This document shows, piece after piece, positions 53,435 to 62,154 of a DNA stretch of 64,000 nucleotides. Under the pieces are notes generated by a model. It was not told where the DNA came from and did no database searches. It saw only the letters and a program-made list of their open reading frames with translations. Where the stretch lies: NCBI RefSeq assembly GCF_900537085.1, contig NZ_UNRE01000003.1:124001-188000 (forward strand), written 5' to 3'. This DNA comes from Agarivorans sp. Alg241-V36 (lineage in GTDB: Bacteria > Pseudomonadota > Gammaproteobacteria > Enterobacterales > Celerinatantimonadaceae). Each line of letters starts with the position of its first letter. The first letter of the stretch is position 1. Both the position numbers and the translations under genes were made by a program.

Positions 53435-54607
53435 TTATTTGATGCAGTTATCGAAGAAGGTAACGGTGGCAGGCCAATCAGAAAACACGCCTACTAACGC
53501 AAGGTCTTTCTTAAGCACATTAAGCACTTCAAACTCGTGCATGTCGGTGTACTTGCGCTCAATGGTCCAGGTGATCAAATCTAAGCCAGCGTCTTTTAAT
53601 TGCATGGCATAGTCGGTAGCCACTACTGCTCCGTTTTGCTCTTCCACAAGAGCGGTGTATATCGGAGCAACAATGTTGATGTTTTTAGCGGCAATTTCGG
53701 TAGGGCTAGGCACGCCATCAAGCAAGTAGATAAGGTAAACCGCTTGCTCGCCAAGCTCAGGCGTATTCGCAACCCAATACTCTACATCGTCAATTGAGAA
53801 AGATTGCGCATAAACATCGCTAGGCTCAATACCCGCTTCAATGTATTCATCAATCATCTTTTGGGCAAATTCTTGTTGGGTAATGCCTGCGGCTGCTAAA
53901 TCTTGAGCTGCTGGTGTTTTAAGCTCTGGCGTCATCTTTACGCCTAGCTCTTTAAACAAGGCGATGCTTTCTTTATGCGACATTAAAGTGCCCGATGTTG
54001 CATAAAGGTCAGTACGAAAACTTGGCGTTGCATCCATGTATTCTTCAACGGTTGTGGCTTGTTTATTTGCCGCGTCCATTTTACCGGTTAATGATTTGTA
54101 CTCCGCTAAGGTGAAATCTGAAGTACGACATTCGGCCGTCGCTTCTACACCATTGGCAGTGTCTGCCGGAGTGAATGGAACAGAGCACTTGGCGGCTAGC
54201 TCTGGCACTGCCAATACGTTGGTTGTGGTGTGTAAATCTGCATGTGAGTGGCGGCAAACTAATTCGCCATCTTTAGTGAAAGCAACATCACACTCCAGTA
54301 CACCTGCACCCATGCGAGCTGCGGCTAAGTAACTCTCTTTAGTATGCTCTGGAAACATTAATGGCGCGCCACGGTGGCCAATAGAAAAGTCGCTAACACT
54401 GTAGGTACTCATGTCATCTACACAGGCCTGCAGGCTGGTTTTTAACTCGCCATCGGCCAGTTGATCAACCAAGAATGCAGGGCGTGGCCCTAACTGTACT
54501 TTTGAGATAGCACCAGCGTTGGCTGCTTGAATAGGATTGTCGTCGTCGCTACAGGCGCTTAAGAGTACAAGTGGGCAGAGCAATAGCCCTAAGTGAGAGA
54601 ATTTCAT
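53435..54607 (-). CDS. Glycerophosphodiester phosphodiesterase lipoprotein
   Basis: The 390-residue protein has a lipobox (LLSAC, about residue 19) and the GDPD barrel signature: SIGHRGAPLMFPEHTKESY near residue 76 and LECDVAFTKDGELVCRHSH. These carry the catalytic His pair and the metal-binding Glu/Asp. It hydrolyses glycerophosphodiesters to glycerol 3-phosphate and an alcohol, probably at the outer membrane or in the periplasm. An insertion of about 60 residues (AVPELAAKCSVPFTPADT and following) follows the second motif, as in some bacterial homologues. AAGGA precedes the start. Confidence 0.85.
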   Translation of the reverse strand: MKFSHLGLLLCPLVLLSACSDDDNPIQAANAGAISKVQLGPRPAFLVDQLADGELKTSLQACVDDMSTYSVSDFSIGHRGAPLMFPEHTKESYLAAARMGAGVLECDVAFTKDGELVCRHSHADLHTTTNVLAVPELAAKCSVPFTPADTANGVEATAECRTSDFTLAEYKSLTGKMDAANKQATTVEEYMDATPSFRTDLYATSGTLMSHKESIALFKELGVKMTPELKTPAAQDLAAAGITQQEFAQKMIDEYIEAGIEPSDVYAQSFSIDDVEYWVANTPELGEQAVYLIYLLDGVPSPTEIAAKNINIVAPIYTALVEEQNGAVVATDYAMQLKDAGLDLITWTIERKYTDMHEFEVLNVLKKDLALVGVFSDWPATVTFFDNCIK

Positions 54608-54735
54608 TGGTTAACATCCTTTTTGTTAGTGAATAACATCGATTTAAGAGCTAACCAGTAAAGATTTCTCGGGTGACATTGTGATGAAAAATTGATGTTA
54701 GATTTATGTCACAAAGATGAACGATTGGTAAAAGC

Positions 54736-54771
54736 AACAAAGCCAGCGGTAACTCCGCTGGCTTTGTTAAT
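54736..54771 (-). terminator. Terminator after second Sel1-repeat gene
   Basis: AACAAAGCCAGCGG (54736-54749) pairs perfectly with CCGCTGGCTTTGTT (54755-54768) over a TAACT loop. The minus-strand 3' side carries only short T-rich sequence. It lies about 20 bases past the Sel1 gene stop at 54790. Confidence 0.7.
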
Positions 54772-54789
54772 TTTAGTCAATTGTAATTG

Positions 54790-55431
54790 CTATCGGTAGT
54801 CGGGAATGGCTCGATTCCAAGTCACTAGCTTTTTATCATTGGCTTTATTGCGCCAATAACTGGCTAAGCGCGGATTAGGCTCGGTGGCCAAACCAACTTT
54901 ATAGTAGTAAGCCAAGGTGCTGGCTGCTGGTTTAGAGCCTTTATCGGCAGCTAAGCTAAACAATTCAAAGGCTTTGTTGTAGTTTTGCTCAACCCCACGG
55001 CCGTAATGGTACATACGAGCCAATGCCCAAATAGCTTGTGGGTTACCCTGCTCAATGGCTTGCTCAAATAAAAGCTGGGCTTTTTCGAAATCTCGCTCAC
55101 CACTCACTCCGTGGTAATAAAGCAAACCTAGTTCACGGCTAGCTGCTGGGTGCATCTCTTGGCTGGCTACTTGGTAATAGGCTAAAGCCTTATTTAAATC
55201 GGCGGCCTCAAATACTCCACTTGCAGTGGCTTTACCTAACCAGTAAGCCGACTCTGGCCTGCCTTGCTCGGCTAACTGTTGGTGTAAGTTATAACATCCC
55301 TGCTGTTTTTTAAGCTGGGTGCACCAAGCACTTAAACGCTGATCTTCATTAGTAGTACTTGATTTAGCATAGGCCAAAAAGCTACTACTTAAGGCTAGTC
55401 CTGCTACACACCAAATAAGCAATTTTTTCAT
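54790..55431 (-). CDS. Periplasmic Sel1-repeat protein
   Basis: The ATG at 55431 (AAGG nine bases upstream) gives 213 residues with a signal peptide (MKKLLIWCVAGLALSSSFLAYA). Four or five Sel1 repeats follow (YYQVASQEMHPAASRELGLLYYHG, FEQAIEQGNPQAIWALARMYHYG, FSLAADKGSKPAASTLAYYY). Upstream the frame stays open to 55512, but that segment lacks a ribosome-binding site. The role is unknown. It ends in a hairpin and is separated from the GDPD gene downstream. Confidence 0.78.
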   Translation of the reverse strand: MKKLLIWCVAGLALSSSFLAYAKSSTTNEDQRLSAWCTQLKKQQGCYNLHQQLAEQGRPESAYWLGKATASGVFEAADLNKALAYYQVASQEMHPAASRELGLLYYHGVSGERDFEKAQLLFEQAIEQGNPQAIWALARMYHYGRGVEQNYNKAFELFSLAADKGSKPAASTLAYYYKVGLATEPNPRLASYWRNKANDKKLVTWNRAIPDYR

Positions 55432-55483
55432 GATGTTCATCCTTGGCTTGTTACGACAACTCTGAAGTGACAACTTAATCACT

Positions 55484-55499
55484 TGTGATCTACGTCGCA
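55484..55499 (-). promoter_or_regulatory. CRP-like half-perfect site
   Basis: TGTGA-TCTACG-TCGCA differs by one base from the CRP consensus TGTGA-N6-TCACA. It lies about 53 bp before the Sel1 gene start at 55431. One mismatch sites occur by chance, so this is a weak call. Confidence 0.25.
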
Positions 55500-55643
55500 C
55501 TTTGTGTGCCAAATATAAAAGTCATATATTTCAAAGCAATGACAGGATGTAACTTCTTAATCAAACCAAAATAAAGCAATAATCACCAATATGAGTCACC
55601 AAATTGGTAATTATGAAAAACAATAATAGTAAAAATGGATTAG

Positions 55644-56639
55644 CTAATTAGCTTTTGCCGTTTTACGCCATTGCAAGGGAGTTTGCTTAAACCACTTTTT
55701 AAAGCTTCGAATAAAAATAGCCGGCTCTTGAAAACCCAACTGCAAAGAAATGTCGGCAATCGACAGCTGACTATCTAGCAGATAATCAACAGCCATGGTT
55801 TTTCTGGCTCCCTCTAACAAGTTTGAGTATGAGGTTCCTTTTGCCTTCAAACGCTTTTGCAATACACGAACATGAACCCCAAATAAAGCAGCTACATGCT
55901 CGATGCTAGTATTACCGTCGTAAATTAAGGCGGGCAAAATTTGATAAATAAGATCGTCAATATTCTCTAAGCGCTGCAAAGTCTCGCTACTTTGTTTTCG
56001 CAAAGCCTCTGCAGGAAATACTTGAGCACCAGTAACATGTGCCCAACGTTGTTCAAATACCAAGGCGTTATTCGGCTTATCGCAAAGTACTGGGCAGCCT
56101 ATTAGTTGCGAGAGCTCTTTGGTGCAAGCAAAGGAATGGTCTAACCATACTTCCGTAGCTTGCCATTGCTCACCAAATAAGGTTTTAAAGGTGCCGAACA
56201 AATTAGTGACCATTGCCCGATGCATAGAGTCGCAATTAAGTTGGTCTGCAAAACGCAGGCTAAACTCGGCCCTAAGCAGCTCCCCGTGTTTCACCAACTC
56301 CAACTCGGTGCCACTAGACTGGGCATTTAAAAAGGCCTTAAGCATGTGAATCATCGCTTCTAAATTGGGCATGCTTTGCACTGCAATTGCCAACACCCCT
56401 TGTTTACGCAATGGCATCCCTAGGCCGCACAAGGCACTAGCCATGGGCTTTTCACTGTATTGATCGGCAACATCCAGTAACTTGGCCATCTTCACTTGGC
56501 TGATAAGCCCGCTTTCTGCATACAATTGACTGGGTGAAATACCTGCTGCGGCCAATACTCGGTGCTTGTCTAGACCTTGCTGCACTAATAGCTCTACCAC
56601 GGTTTTTAGCGCGGGTAGCTGAAACTGATATTCCTGCAC
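55644..56639 (-). CDS. AraC-family regulator with arabinose-binding-like domain
   Basis: The 331-residue protein has a long N-terminal domain like that of OruR/PF12625-type AraC regulators (PALKTVVELLVQQGLDKHRVLAAAGI at the start). The C-terminal HTH pair is TSIEHVAALFGVHVRVLQKRLKAKG and SIADISLQLGFQEPAIFIRSFKKWF. The effector and targets are unknown. It diverges from the SYLF gene, which begins about 165 bp away, so it may regulate it. Confidence 0.83.
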   Translation of the reverse strand: MQEYQFQLPALKTVVELLVQQGLDKHRVLAAAGISPSQLYAESGLISQVKMAKLLDVADQYSEKPMASALCGLGMPLRKQGVLAIAVQSMPNLEAMIHMLKAFLNAQSSGTELELVKHGELLRAEFSLRFADQLNCDSMHRAMVTNLFGTFKTLFGEQWQATEVWLDHSFACTKELSQLIGCPVLCDKPNNALVFEQRWAHVTGAQVFPAEALRKQSSETLQRLENIDDLIYQILPALIYDGNTSIEHVAALFGVHVRVLQKRLKAKGTSYSNLLEGARKTMAVDYLLDSQLSIADISLQLGFQEPAIFIRSFKKWFKQTPLQWRKTAKAN

Positions 56640-56804
56640 TGCTCACTTCCTTATGTGGCTACTTATCATGATTGTGGCTATTGTTCGCAAAATGTCAATT
56701 TAATCCCAAAGCTTGGTTAAAATAGCACCAAGTTGAAAGGCCGAGCAGTATTTCAGATTGTTAATTTTTGGCTGTCCATACACAGCGCATACTTAGGAAC
56801 AATA

Positions 56805-57374
56805 ATGACTAAATCTCTTAAAGCTATTTTCGCTATCGCACTGTTAAACATGACTATTAGCATGCCTGCATTCAGTAAAAGTGCAGCCGAAGAACGTGCC
56901 GAATCAGACCAAATGGTTCAAGAAAGCTTGGTCGACTTTAAAAAAGAAAACAGCGATATCGCCGGTAAAATAAACAACGCTGTGGGTTACGCTGTATTTA
57001 GCAACGCTGGCATCAACCTATTTGTTATTTCTGCAGGCGGCGGCCATGGTGTTGCCATAGATAATGCTTCTGGCAAGCGCACTTACATGAACATGGGTGA
57101 AGCGGGCGTAGGTTTTGGCGCAGGCGTTAAAGATTTTAGAGCCTTAATGGTGTTTAATACTCGCGAGTCTTACGACAAGTTTGTTGAGTCTGGCTGGTTA
57201 TTTGGCGCTCAAGCTGATGCCTCTGCTAAAGCGGGTGACAAAGGTGGCTCGGCTGAAGGTGAAGGTGCTATTGGTGACGTAGACATCTACCAAATGACTG
57301 AAGCAGGTTTATCGCTAGAAGCTACCGTAAAAGGTACTAAGTTTTGGAAAGATAAAGACTTAAACCAAAGCTAG
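56805..57374 (+). CDS. SYLF/YSC84-type lipid-binding protein
   Basis: The ATG at 56805 (AGGAA seven bases upstream) gives 189 residues with a signal peptide (KAIFAIALLNMTISMPAFSKS). The mature part shows the SYLF pattern: AVGYAVFSNAGINLF, GGGHGVAIDNASGKRTYMNMGEAGVGFGAG and DFRALMVFNTRESYDKF. Such domains bind lipids; in bacteria the function is unclear. The frame is open further upstream but that would extend past the signal. It is monocistronic, with a strong terminator downstream. Confidence 0.85.
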   Translation: MTKSLKAIFAIALLNMTISMPAFSKSAAEERAESDQMVQESLVDFKKENSDIAGKINNAVGYAVFSNAGINLFVISAGGGHGVAIDNASGKRTYMNMGEAGVGFGAGVKDFRALMVFNTRESYDKFVESGWLFGAQADASAKAGDKGGSAEGEGAIGDVDIYQMTEAGLSLEATVKGTKFWKDKDLNQS

Positions 57375-57399
57375 ACTTAAACAAGTAACAAGAATAACA

Positions 57400-57430
57400 A
57401 AAAAGCTTGGCGCAATTGGCCAAGCTTTTT
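57400..57430 (+). terminator. Terminator after SYLF gene
   Basis: AAAAAGCTTGGC (57400-57411) pairs with GCCAAGCTTTTT (57419-57430), with a 7-nt loop and a T-run at the end. It is 25 bases after the stop codon. Confidence 0.85.
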
Positions 57431-57443
57431 GCGTTCTACGGTG

Positions 57444-57609
57444 TTATACCAATCACACTAAGTAAGTGATCAGAAATAGCGCAGGAAAAACACTCGAGAA
57501 TAAGGCGGAATTTTTCGATAAGTAGTTATTCTACAATCAAAAATTCTAACGCAGTTATCGAGTGTTTTAACCAGATAGAATGAACAGCTATTTAGTACGA
57601 TTGGTATTA
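57444..57609. mobile_element. MITE-like palindromic element
   Basis: The 166-bp element has imperfect terminal inverted repeats of about 19 bp: TTATACCAATCACACTAAG at the left and the complement of TAATACCAATCGTACTAAA at the right. Inside, AAAACACTCGA and TCGAGTGTTTT pair, and GCGGAATTTTT and AAAAATTCTAACGC pair, so the whole element folds as one long hairpin. It encodes no transposase. Similar TATACCAATC-bounded repeats are common in marine gammaproteobacteria. Its right end supplies the stop codon of the adjacent GNAT gene. Confidence 0.75.
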
Positions 57610-58032
57610 AATCCCCGTACTCATGGTGTACTCAGGCAGACCGGTATGTGGGTCTATTTGCTCTTTCACTAAACTAAAACCCTGTGACAAATAGAACTGA
57701 TAGCTAGCAGTGTTCTGTTTGTAGACCGACAAAGTTAATACACTACGCTGCTGTTTAGCATGGGCAATTAACTGCTTACCAACGCCCAGCCCTTGCGAAT
57801 TTGGCTCAACAAAAATGGCAGCGATATGCTTGTCATCCAGCGAATAAAACCCCACTACTTTACCTTCTTGCTGAAACACATAGGTTTCGGCATTCGGTAA
57901 ATACTGAGTGCGCATTTTGTCTACTTGCGAATGCCAAAAGCTAGGGGCTACAAAGTCGTGCGCTTTTATCGAAGCGGCCAGCCATATAGCTAATACTGTT
58001 TCAGTATCACCAGATTGATAAGCTCGGATCAT
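57607..58032 (-). CDS. GNAT family N-acetyltransferase, YjaB-like
   Basis: The 141-residue protein is a GNAT enzyme resembling YjaB. It has AIWLAASIKAHDFV, the acetyl-CoA loop SQGLGVGKQLIAHA and the C-terminal NTASYQFYLSQGF. Its TAA stop (57607-57609) lies in the right terminal repeat of the palindromic element, so the original C-terminus may have been altered on insertion. The substrate is unknown. Confidence 0.8.
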   Translation of the reverse strand: MIRAYQSGDTETVLAIWLAASIKAHDFVAPSFWHSQVDKMRTQYLPNAETYVFQQEGKVVGFYSLDDKHIAAIFVEPNSQGLGVGKQLIAHAKQQRSVLTLSVYKQNTASYQFYLSQGFSLVKEQIDPHTGLPEYTMSTGI

Positions 58033-58192
58033 TGTGAATACACGTTTAGTAACAAGTTAAACAATGATACCGCAATCACCCAGAGAAAGGGCATGTCAGC
58101 AAAGTGATAGTTTGATGAAGATTAAGCTAAGTACGAATAATTTGAATCGAGCTAAAGTATATTGAGAGTCGAATGAACAATAAGGCATAAAT

Positions 58193-58873
58193 CTAATGCC
58201 CCTCCCGCTCCATTTTCTCTACAAAGTCATCAAGCTCTTTACCGGGGCTGTGGCTAAATACCCGTTCTTGGTGATGCAGTTCGCTAATGCGATCCACTCG
58301 AAAGCTGCGAAAATCCTCTCGTAGCTCGCACCATGCTAGTAGTGTCCATGTGCCTCGCCAGAAGTAAATGGCTAAGGGACGAATTTCTCGTTTGGTGCAA
58401 TCGGCCTTGGCATCTTGATAACAGATTTCTAGGAATTCTCGCTGCTGAGAGGCAACACGCAGTGGGTCTAAATATTTGAATTGGTCACTGTCGATATAAA
58501 AATCGGGAGCAAACATTAAAGATTGGTAGGCTTGCAGGCGCTGTGGCAATACCGCTTCTACTTTTATCATTGCTTGTTTGGCAGCAGAAGACAGCTCTTT
58601 ACCTGCCCAGGTTTGTACCATGCGCATGCCAATTTGAATGGCTTCTAGCTCTACTTCATTAAACATTAGTGGCGGTACACTAACTTCTTGGCGAAGCAAA
58701 TAGCCCACGCCGGCCTCCCCTTCAATAGGAATGCCGCTTAAACACAGATCTTGAACGTCGCGATAAATAGTGCGAGTAGACACCTCTAAACGCTCGGCTA
58801 ACTCTTGGGCAGTGGTGAGTCGCCGCATACGCAGAATTTGTACAATCTGAAAAAGTCTGTCTGCCCGTCTCAT
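58193..58873 (-). CDS. YafY-type HTH/WYL-domain transcriptional regulator
   Basis: The 226-residue protein has an N-terminal HTH_11 domain (RRADRLFQIVQILRMRRLTTAQELAERLEVSTRTIYRDV). A WYL domain follows (residues about 135-215, REIRPLAIYFWRGTWTLLAWCELREDFRSFRVDRI), a ligand- or nucleic-acid-sensing module. It follows the VOC gene on the same strand by about 90 bp. The two may form an operon in which this protein regulates the VOC enzyme. Confidence 0.85.
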   Translation of the reverse strand: MRRADRLFQIVQILRMRRLTTAQELAERLEVSTRTIYRDVQDLCLSGIPIEGEAGVGYLLRQEVSVPPLMFNEVELEAIQIGMRMVQTWAGKELSSAAKQAMIKVEAVLPQRLQAYQSLMFAPDFYIDSDQFKYLDPLRVASQQREFLEICYQDAKADCTKREIRPLAIYFWRGTWTLLAWCELREDFRSFRVDRISELHHQERVFSHSPGKELDDFVEKMEREGH

Positions 58874-58960
58874 AAACCATCCCTGCCTAAGTGCAGAGCA
58901 AACACTAGCCCAGCTTGAAAGGCTGAGCTAGCTAAATTTGCTTGCATAACTACTTCGATA

Positions 58961-59344
58961 TTACTGGAACTTAGACCACAGACCTATTTTGTTACCCTCG
59001 CTGTCAACAATTAGCGAGAAATAACCATGCTCACCGTCTTTAATGCCAGTGACAGGCATTAAGATTTGCACGCCTGATTGAGTAATTTTATCCACCAAAG
59101 GGCTCAACTTTTCGCTTAAGTGCAGATAAATAGTGCAGCCGTCCATGCTTGGCTTCATCATTTCATGCTGACATAAACCAAAGCTGGCAGCCTCTGGATC
59201 TTCGGTTTCTAAAATGGCCATATCCATATCGCCCATATTCTCGCGGCGAAAGGTTAGATCAAAGTGCTCGGTGTAAAACGCCAATGCGCGGTCCATATTG
59301 GCTACGGCGATTTCGGCCCATACTAAGGGTGCTACTGCTAACAT
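58961..59344 (-). CDS. VOC-family protein (glyoxalase-like)
   Basis: The 127-residue protein has the VOC repeat pattern, with VWAEIAVANMDRALAFYTEHFDLTF at the start and HGYFSLIVDSEGNKIGLWS at the end. Metal-ligand positions look conserved, but reaction and substrate are unknown. The ATG is preceded by GGAG-like sequence. It is followed by a YafY-type regulator on the same strand. Confidence 0.82.
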   Translation of the reverse strand: MLAVAPLVWAEIAVANMDRALAFYTEHFDLTFRRENMGDMDMAILETEDPEAASFGLCQHEMMKPSMDGCTIYLHLSEKLSPLVDKITQSGVQILMPVTGIKDGEHGYFSLIVDSEGNKIGLWSKFQ

Positions 59345-59593
59345 AACTATCTCCTTGCTGTTACCGGTTAGCCCCCATGGCCAGCCAGTGAGTTAACTAT
59401 AATCCCCTGCTACTGACACCTACCTGTCAGTAGGGTTTCAGTAGTTGAAATTAATTTACTCAAATAAAGCTTGCTCTAGTTCCAAGAGTTTACAAGTAGT
59501 GGCGCATCCTTAGCACCAAGCTATTGAATATGATTAGCTTATTTGCAAAAATTCTGGCGACAAATTTATCACTATAAACACAAGGAAATGTGA

Positions 59594-61999
59594 GTGGCTA
59601 AATATGAACTAGTGAGTTTAGGCGCTCAAAATGGCAATAACCGCGACAACCATGTGGTAACGAATCTTTGTAAAGCCTTAGAGATCACCCCTGCAGCTGC
59701 TCAAAAATACTTAGTTGAAGGCCATGTTCTAAAAGAAGGCCTGTCCTTAAGTTTGGCTAAAAGCCTTGCCGAAGTATTTGGCGAACATGGCCTGCGCGTT
59801 GAACTTAGAGAAATGGCAGTGCTTGAAGTAAATTCTGCAGCCCCCGCTAGCTCACATGCCAAGGCTCAACAAAATAGCTCACCCAAGTTAAAAGCCGATT
59901 TCACTAAGCTACTCAGTGGAGAATTCCCACGCTCTAGTGTCAGCCGAGAGTACCGAATAGGCATGATATACACGCTGCTAATTAGCTTAATTGCGCCGCT
60001 TATTTACTCCCTGATGTTAGTGAGCTTAATCAGTTTTTCAGTATTTTATTTCTCGGTGCTAGTTGAAAACATCGGTGATTTCTCTGGTGGCGTTGTTAAG
60101 CAGTTACTCCTCATTGTTCCTTATTTTATTGTTGCTGTGCTATTTGTGTTTTTACTAAAACCCCTCTTTGCCAGCTACCAACAGCCTCAGCTATATCGCC
60201 TGCAGAAAAAAAGAGCACCGGCATTATTCAACCTAGTTTATGTAATGTGCGACAAACTAGAGGTTCCTCGCCCAACAGAAATTTGCCTAGATACAGAAGT
60301 AAACGCCTCTGCCGGAGGCCTAGACGGTTTGCTTAGCCTGCGTAAAGGCGAGTTGCGCCTAACTATTGGCATGCCCTTATTAACCGGCATGAATATGCGC
60401 CAGCTAAGTGGCATTTTAGCCCACGAGTTTGGCCACTTTGCCCAAGCTCAGGCCATGCAAACCCGCTACATTGTGCAAACCATTAACCACTGGTTTTATA
60501 GCCGAGCCTACGAGGCCGATGAATGGGATTTACGCCTACAAAACTGGGCTAAACAAGAACACCTGCCCTTTGTAATGAACATTGCGATTATTGCGGCTCA
60601 GCTTTCAATTGGCCTCACGCGATTGATATTTAAAGGCTTGTTTAAACTCAATTTTAGGCTCACTCAATATATGTCTCGAGCAATGGAGTTTGATGCCGAC
60701 AGCTACGAAAGCCGCTTTGTGGGCAGTGAGCAGTTTGAGAACACCGCCATCGAACTACGTAAACTGGCTTTAGCCGCGCAAAAAGTAACTGACATCAATA
60801 AACTGGCATGGAATGACAACAAACTACTGGCGAATATACCGCTAGCGGTGGCTAATTTAGCCAAGCAAACCAGTAAAGCGCAAATGAGTAAAATAGAACA
60901 GCAAATGCAGCGCAGTGACAGCTCCACCTGGGATAGTCACCCAGCGGATAAAGACCGCATTGCCTTTGTTACCTCGCGAGGCGACCAAGGTATTTTTAAG
61001 TCTGAATTAGCTGCTGCCACGCTAATTGGTGACATTGACACCTTAAGTGAGTCGGTAAGTGCTTTTTTCTATACGCTGCAAGGCATTAAGCAGCCAAGTA
61101 AATTTATGGTGAGTAACGACAGCTTAATTGAGAATGAACAGCAAAAACAACAAACTGCCGAGTACCTAAAACAGTTTTTTGGTGAGATCTACAGCGGACG
61201 TTTTTTCCACCTTTCAAACCTAGTAGACAATAAGCCCAGTGGTTTAAGTGATTGCATTACGCAGATTAATGCTCAGCATAAACAGATTCAAGATCAAGAA
61301 CAGCACTACTTTAAGCAACTAGACACCTTGCGCGTCGCTTCCTTGGTAAAGCTTTACTACGAAGCCAACCTAAACATAGAACCCGAAGATTTTGACTTGC
61401 CCGCCAACAATCGGGTTGATGTAGGTAATTTAATCACCGAATCTACGGCGGCAATAAAGCAACATCAAAACGAGTTTAAGCCTTTTGATAAGCTGCTACA
61501 TCACCGTATTTTTCTGTGTCGCTCGTTAATGTCTAGCCAACAAACAGCCCGTTTAGATAGCCTGTTAAACGCCCTTCAAGGCATGGCTAAGTTAGAACCT
61601 ATTATCAATAACCTAGAGCGCTTTCACTTTATTCTCGATACGCTGATAAACCTAGACGATGAGTGGCAAGCCAAGATTCATTCTCGGCTATTAGCGCAAA
61701 CTAACTTATGTGCCTTAGAAACCAAGCGACTAGCCATTGAAGCCAAAAACATTAGCCTGCCAGATCCCAAATACCCTAACTTGGCTGAGTTTATCGAAGG
61801 CTGGAATGGCGGCGTACTGGACTTCTCACCTACCATTCAACCTTCGCAATATATGTTCATTTGTGAACAAAGTTATAAGGCTGCAAAGTACAAACACTAT
61901 TGGTTATGTGCCGAACTAAGCCAGTTGTGTATGGAAGTTGAGAGCAGTATAGATACGCAAGCTCAGAGTGAACCCGCCGATGAGCCCGCCTTGGTATAG
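59594..61999 (+). CDS. M48-family membrane metallopeptidase with N-terminal L7/L12-like domain
   Basis: The 801-residue protein starts at a GTG preceded by AAGGAAATGTG. Residues about 1-75 resemble the C-terminal domain of ribosomal L7/L12 (AAQKYLVEGHVLKEGLSLSLAKSLAEVFGEHGLRVELRE). Two hydrophobic segments follow (about 120-190). The M48 zinc site HEFGH is at residues 277-281 and the third ligand Glu365 is in EFDAD. The remaining 430 residues are helical and unlike other parts of the family that I know. It is probably an inner-membrane zinc protease of protein quality control; the target is unknown. It appears monocistronic. Confidence 0.82.
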   Translation: MAKYELVSLGAQNGNNRDNHVVTNLCKALEITPAAAQKYLVEGHVLKEGLSLSLAKSLAEVFGEHGLRVELREMAVLEVNSAAPASSHAKAQQNSSPKLKADFTKLLSGEFPRSSVSREYRIGMIYTLLISLIAPLIYSLMLVSLISFSVFYFSVLVENIGDFSGGVVKQLLLIVPYFIVAVLFVFLLKPLFASYQQPQLYRLQKKRAPALFNLVYVMCDKLEVPRPTEICLDTEVNASAGGLDGLLSLRKGELRLTIGMPLLTGMNMRQLSGILAHEFGHFAQAQAMQTRYIVQTINHWFYSRAYEADEWDLRLQNWAKQEHLPFVMNIAIIAAQLSIGLTRLIFKGLFKLNFRLTQYMSRAMEFDADSYESRFVGSEQFENTAIELRKLALAAQKVTDINKLAWNDNKLLANIPLAVANLAKQTSKAQMSKIEQQMQRSDSSTWDSHPADKDRIAFVTSRGDQGIFKSELAAATLIGDIDTLSESVSAFFYTLQGIKQPSKFMVSNDSLIENEQQKQQTAEYLKQFFGEIYSGRFFHLSNLVDNKPSGLSDCITQINAQHKQIQDQEQHYFKQLDTLRVASLVKLYYEANLNIEPEDFDLPANNRVDVGNLITESTAAIKQHQNEFKPFDKLLHHRIFLCRSLMSSQQTARLDSLLNALQGMAKLEPIINNLERFHFILDTLINLDDEWQAKIHSRLLAQTNLCALETKRLAIEAKNISLPDPKYPNLAEFIEGWNGGVLDFSPTIQPSQYMFICEQSYKAAKYKHYWLCAELSQLCMEVESSIDTQAQSEPADEPALV

Positions 62000-62034
62000 T
62001 CCAGTATTTCGCCTAGAACATATATTTCCACGAC

Positions 62035-62063
62035 TTGCTGAGTAGCTAGCACTTACTCAGCAA
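62035..62063 (+). terminator. Weak hairpin after M48 peptidase gene
   Basis: TTGCTGAGTA (62035-62044) pairs with TACTCAGCAA (62054-62063), with a 10-bp stem and 9-nt loop. No T-run follows, so termination is doubtful. Confidence 0.4.
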
Positions 62064-62154
62064 ATTAAGCTGCAAGTGAACAATTTTGTACAAAACCTTC
62101 TGCTAATTCTGCGCTATGATGACAGCATACTTAGGCCAGTAAGGAGGCAAGCCA

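Noticed and set aside
54661-54715. TGTTA...TCACA upstream of the GDPD gene as a possible CRP site
   Set aside because: The spacer is 8 rather than 6 bases, and one arm has a mismatch.
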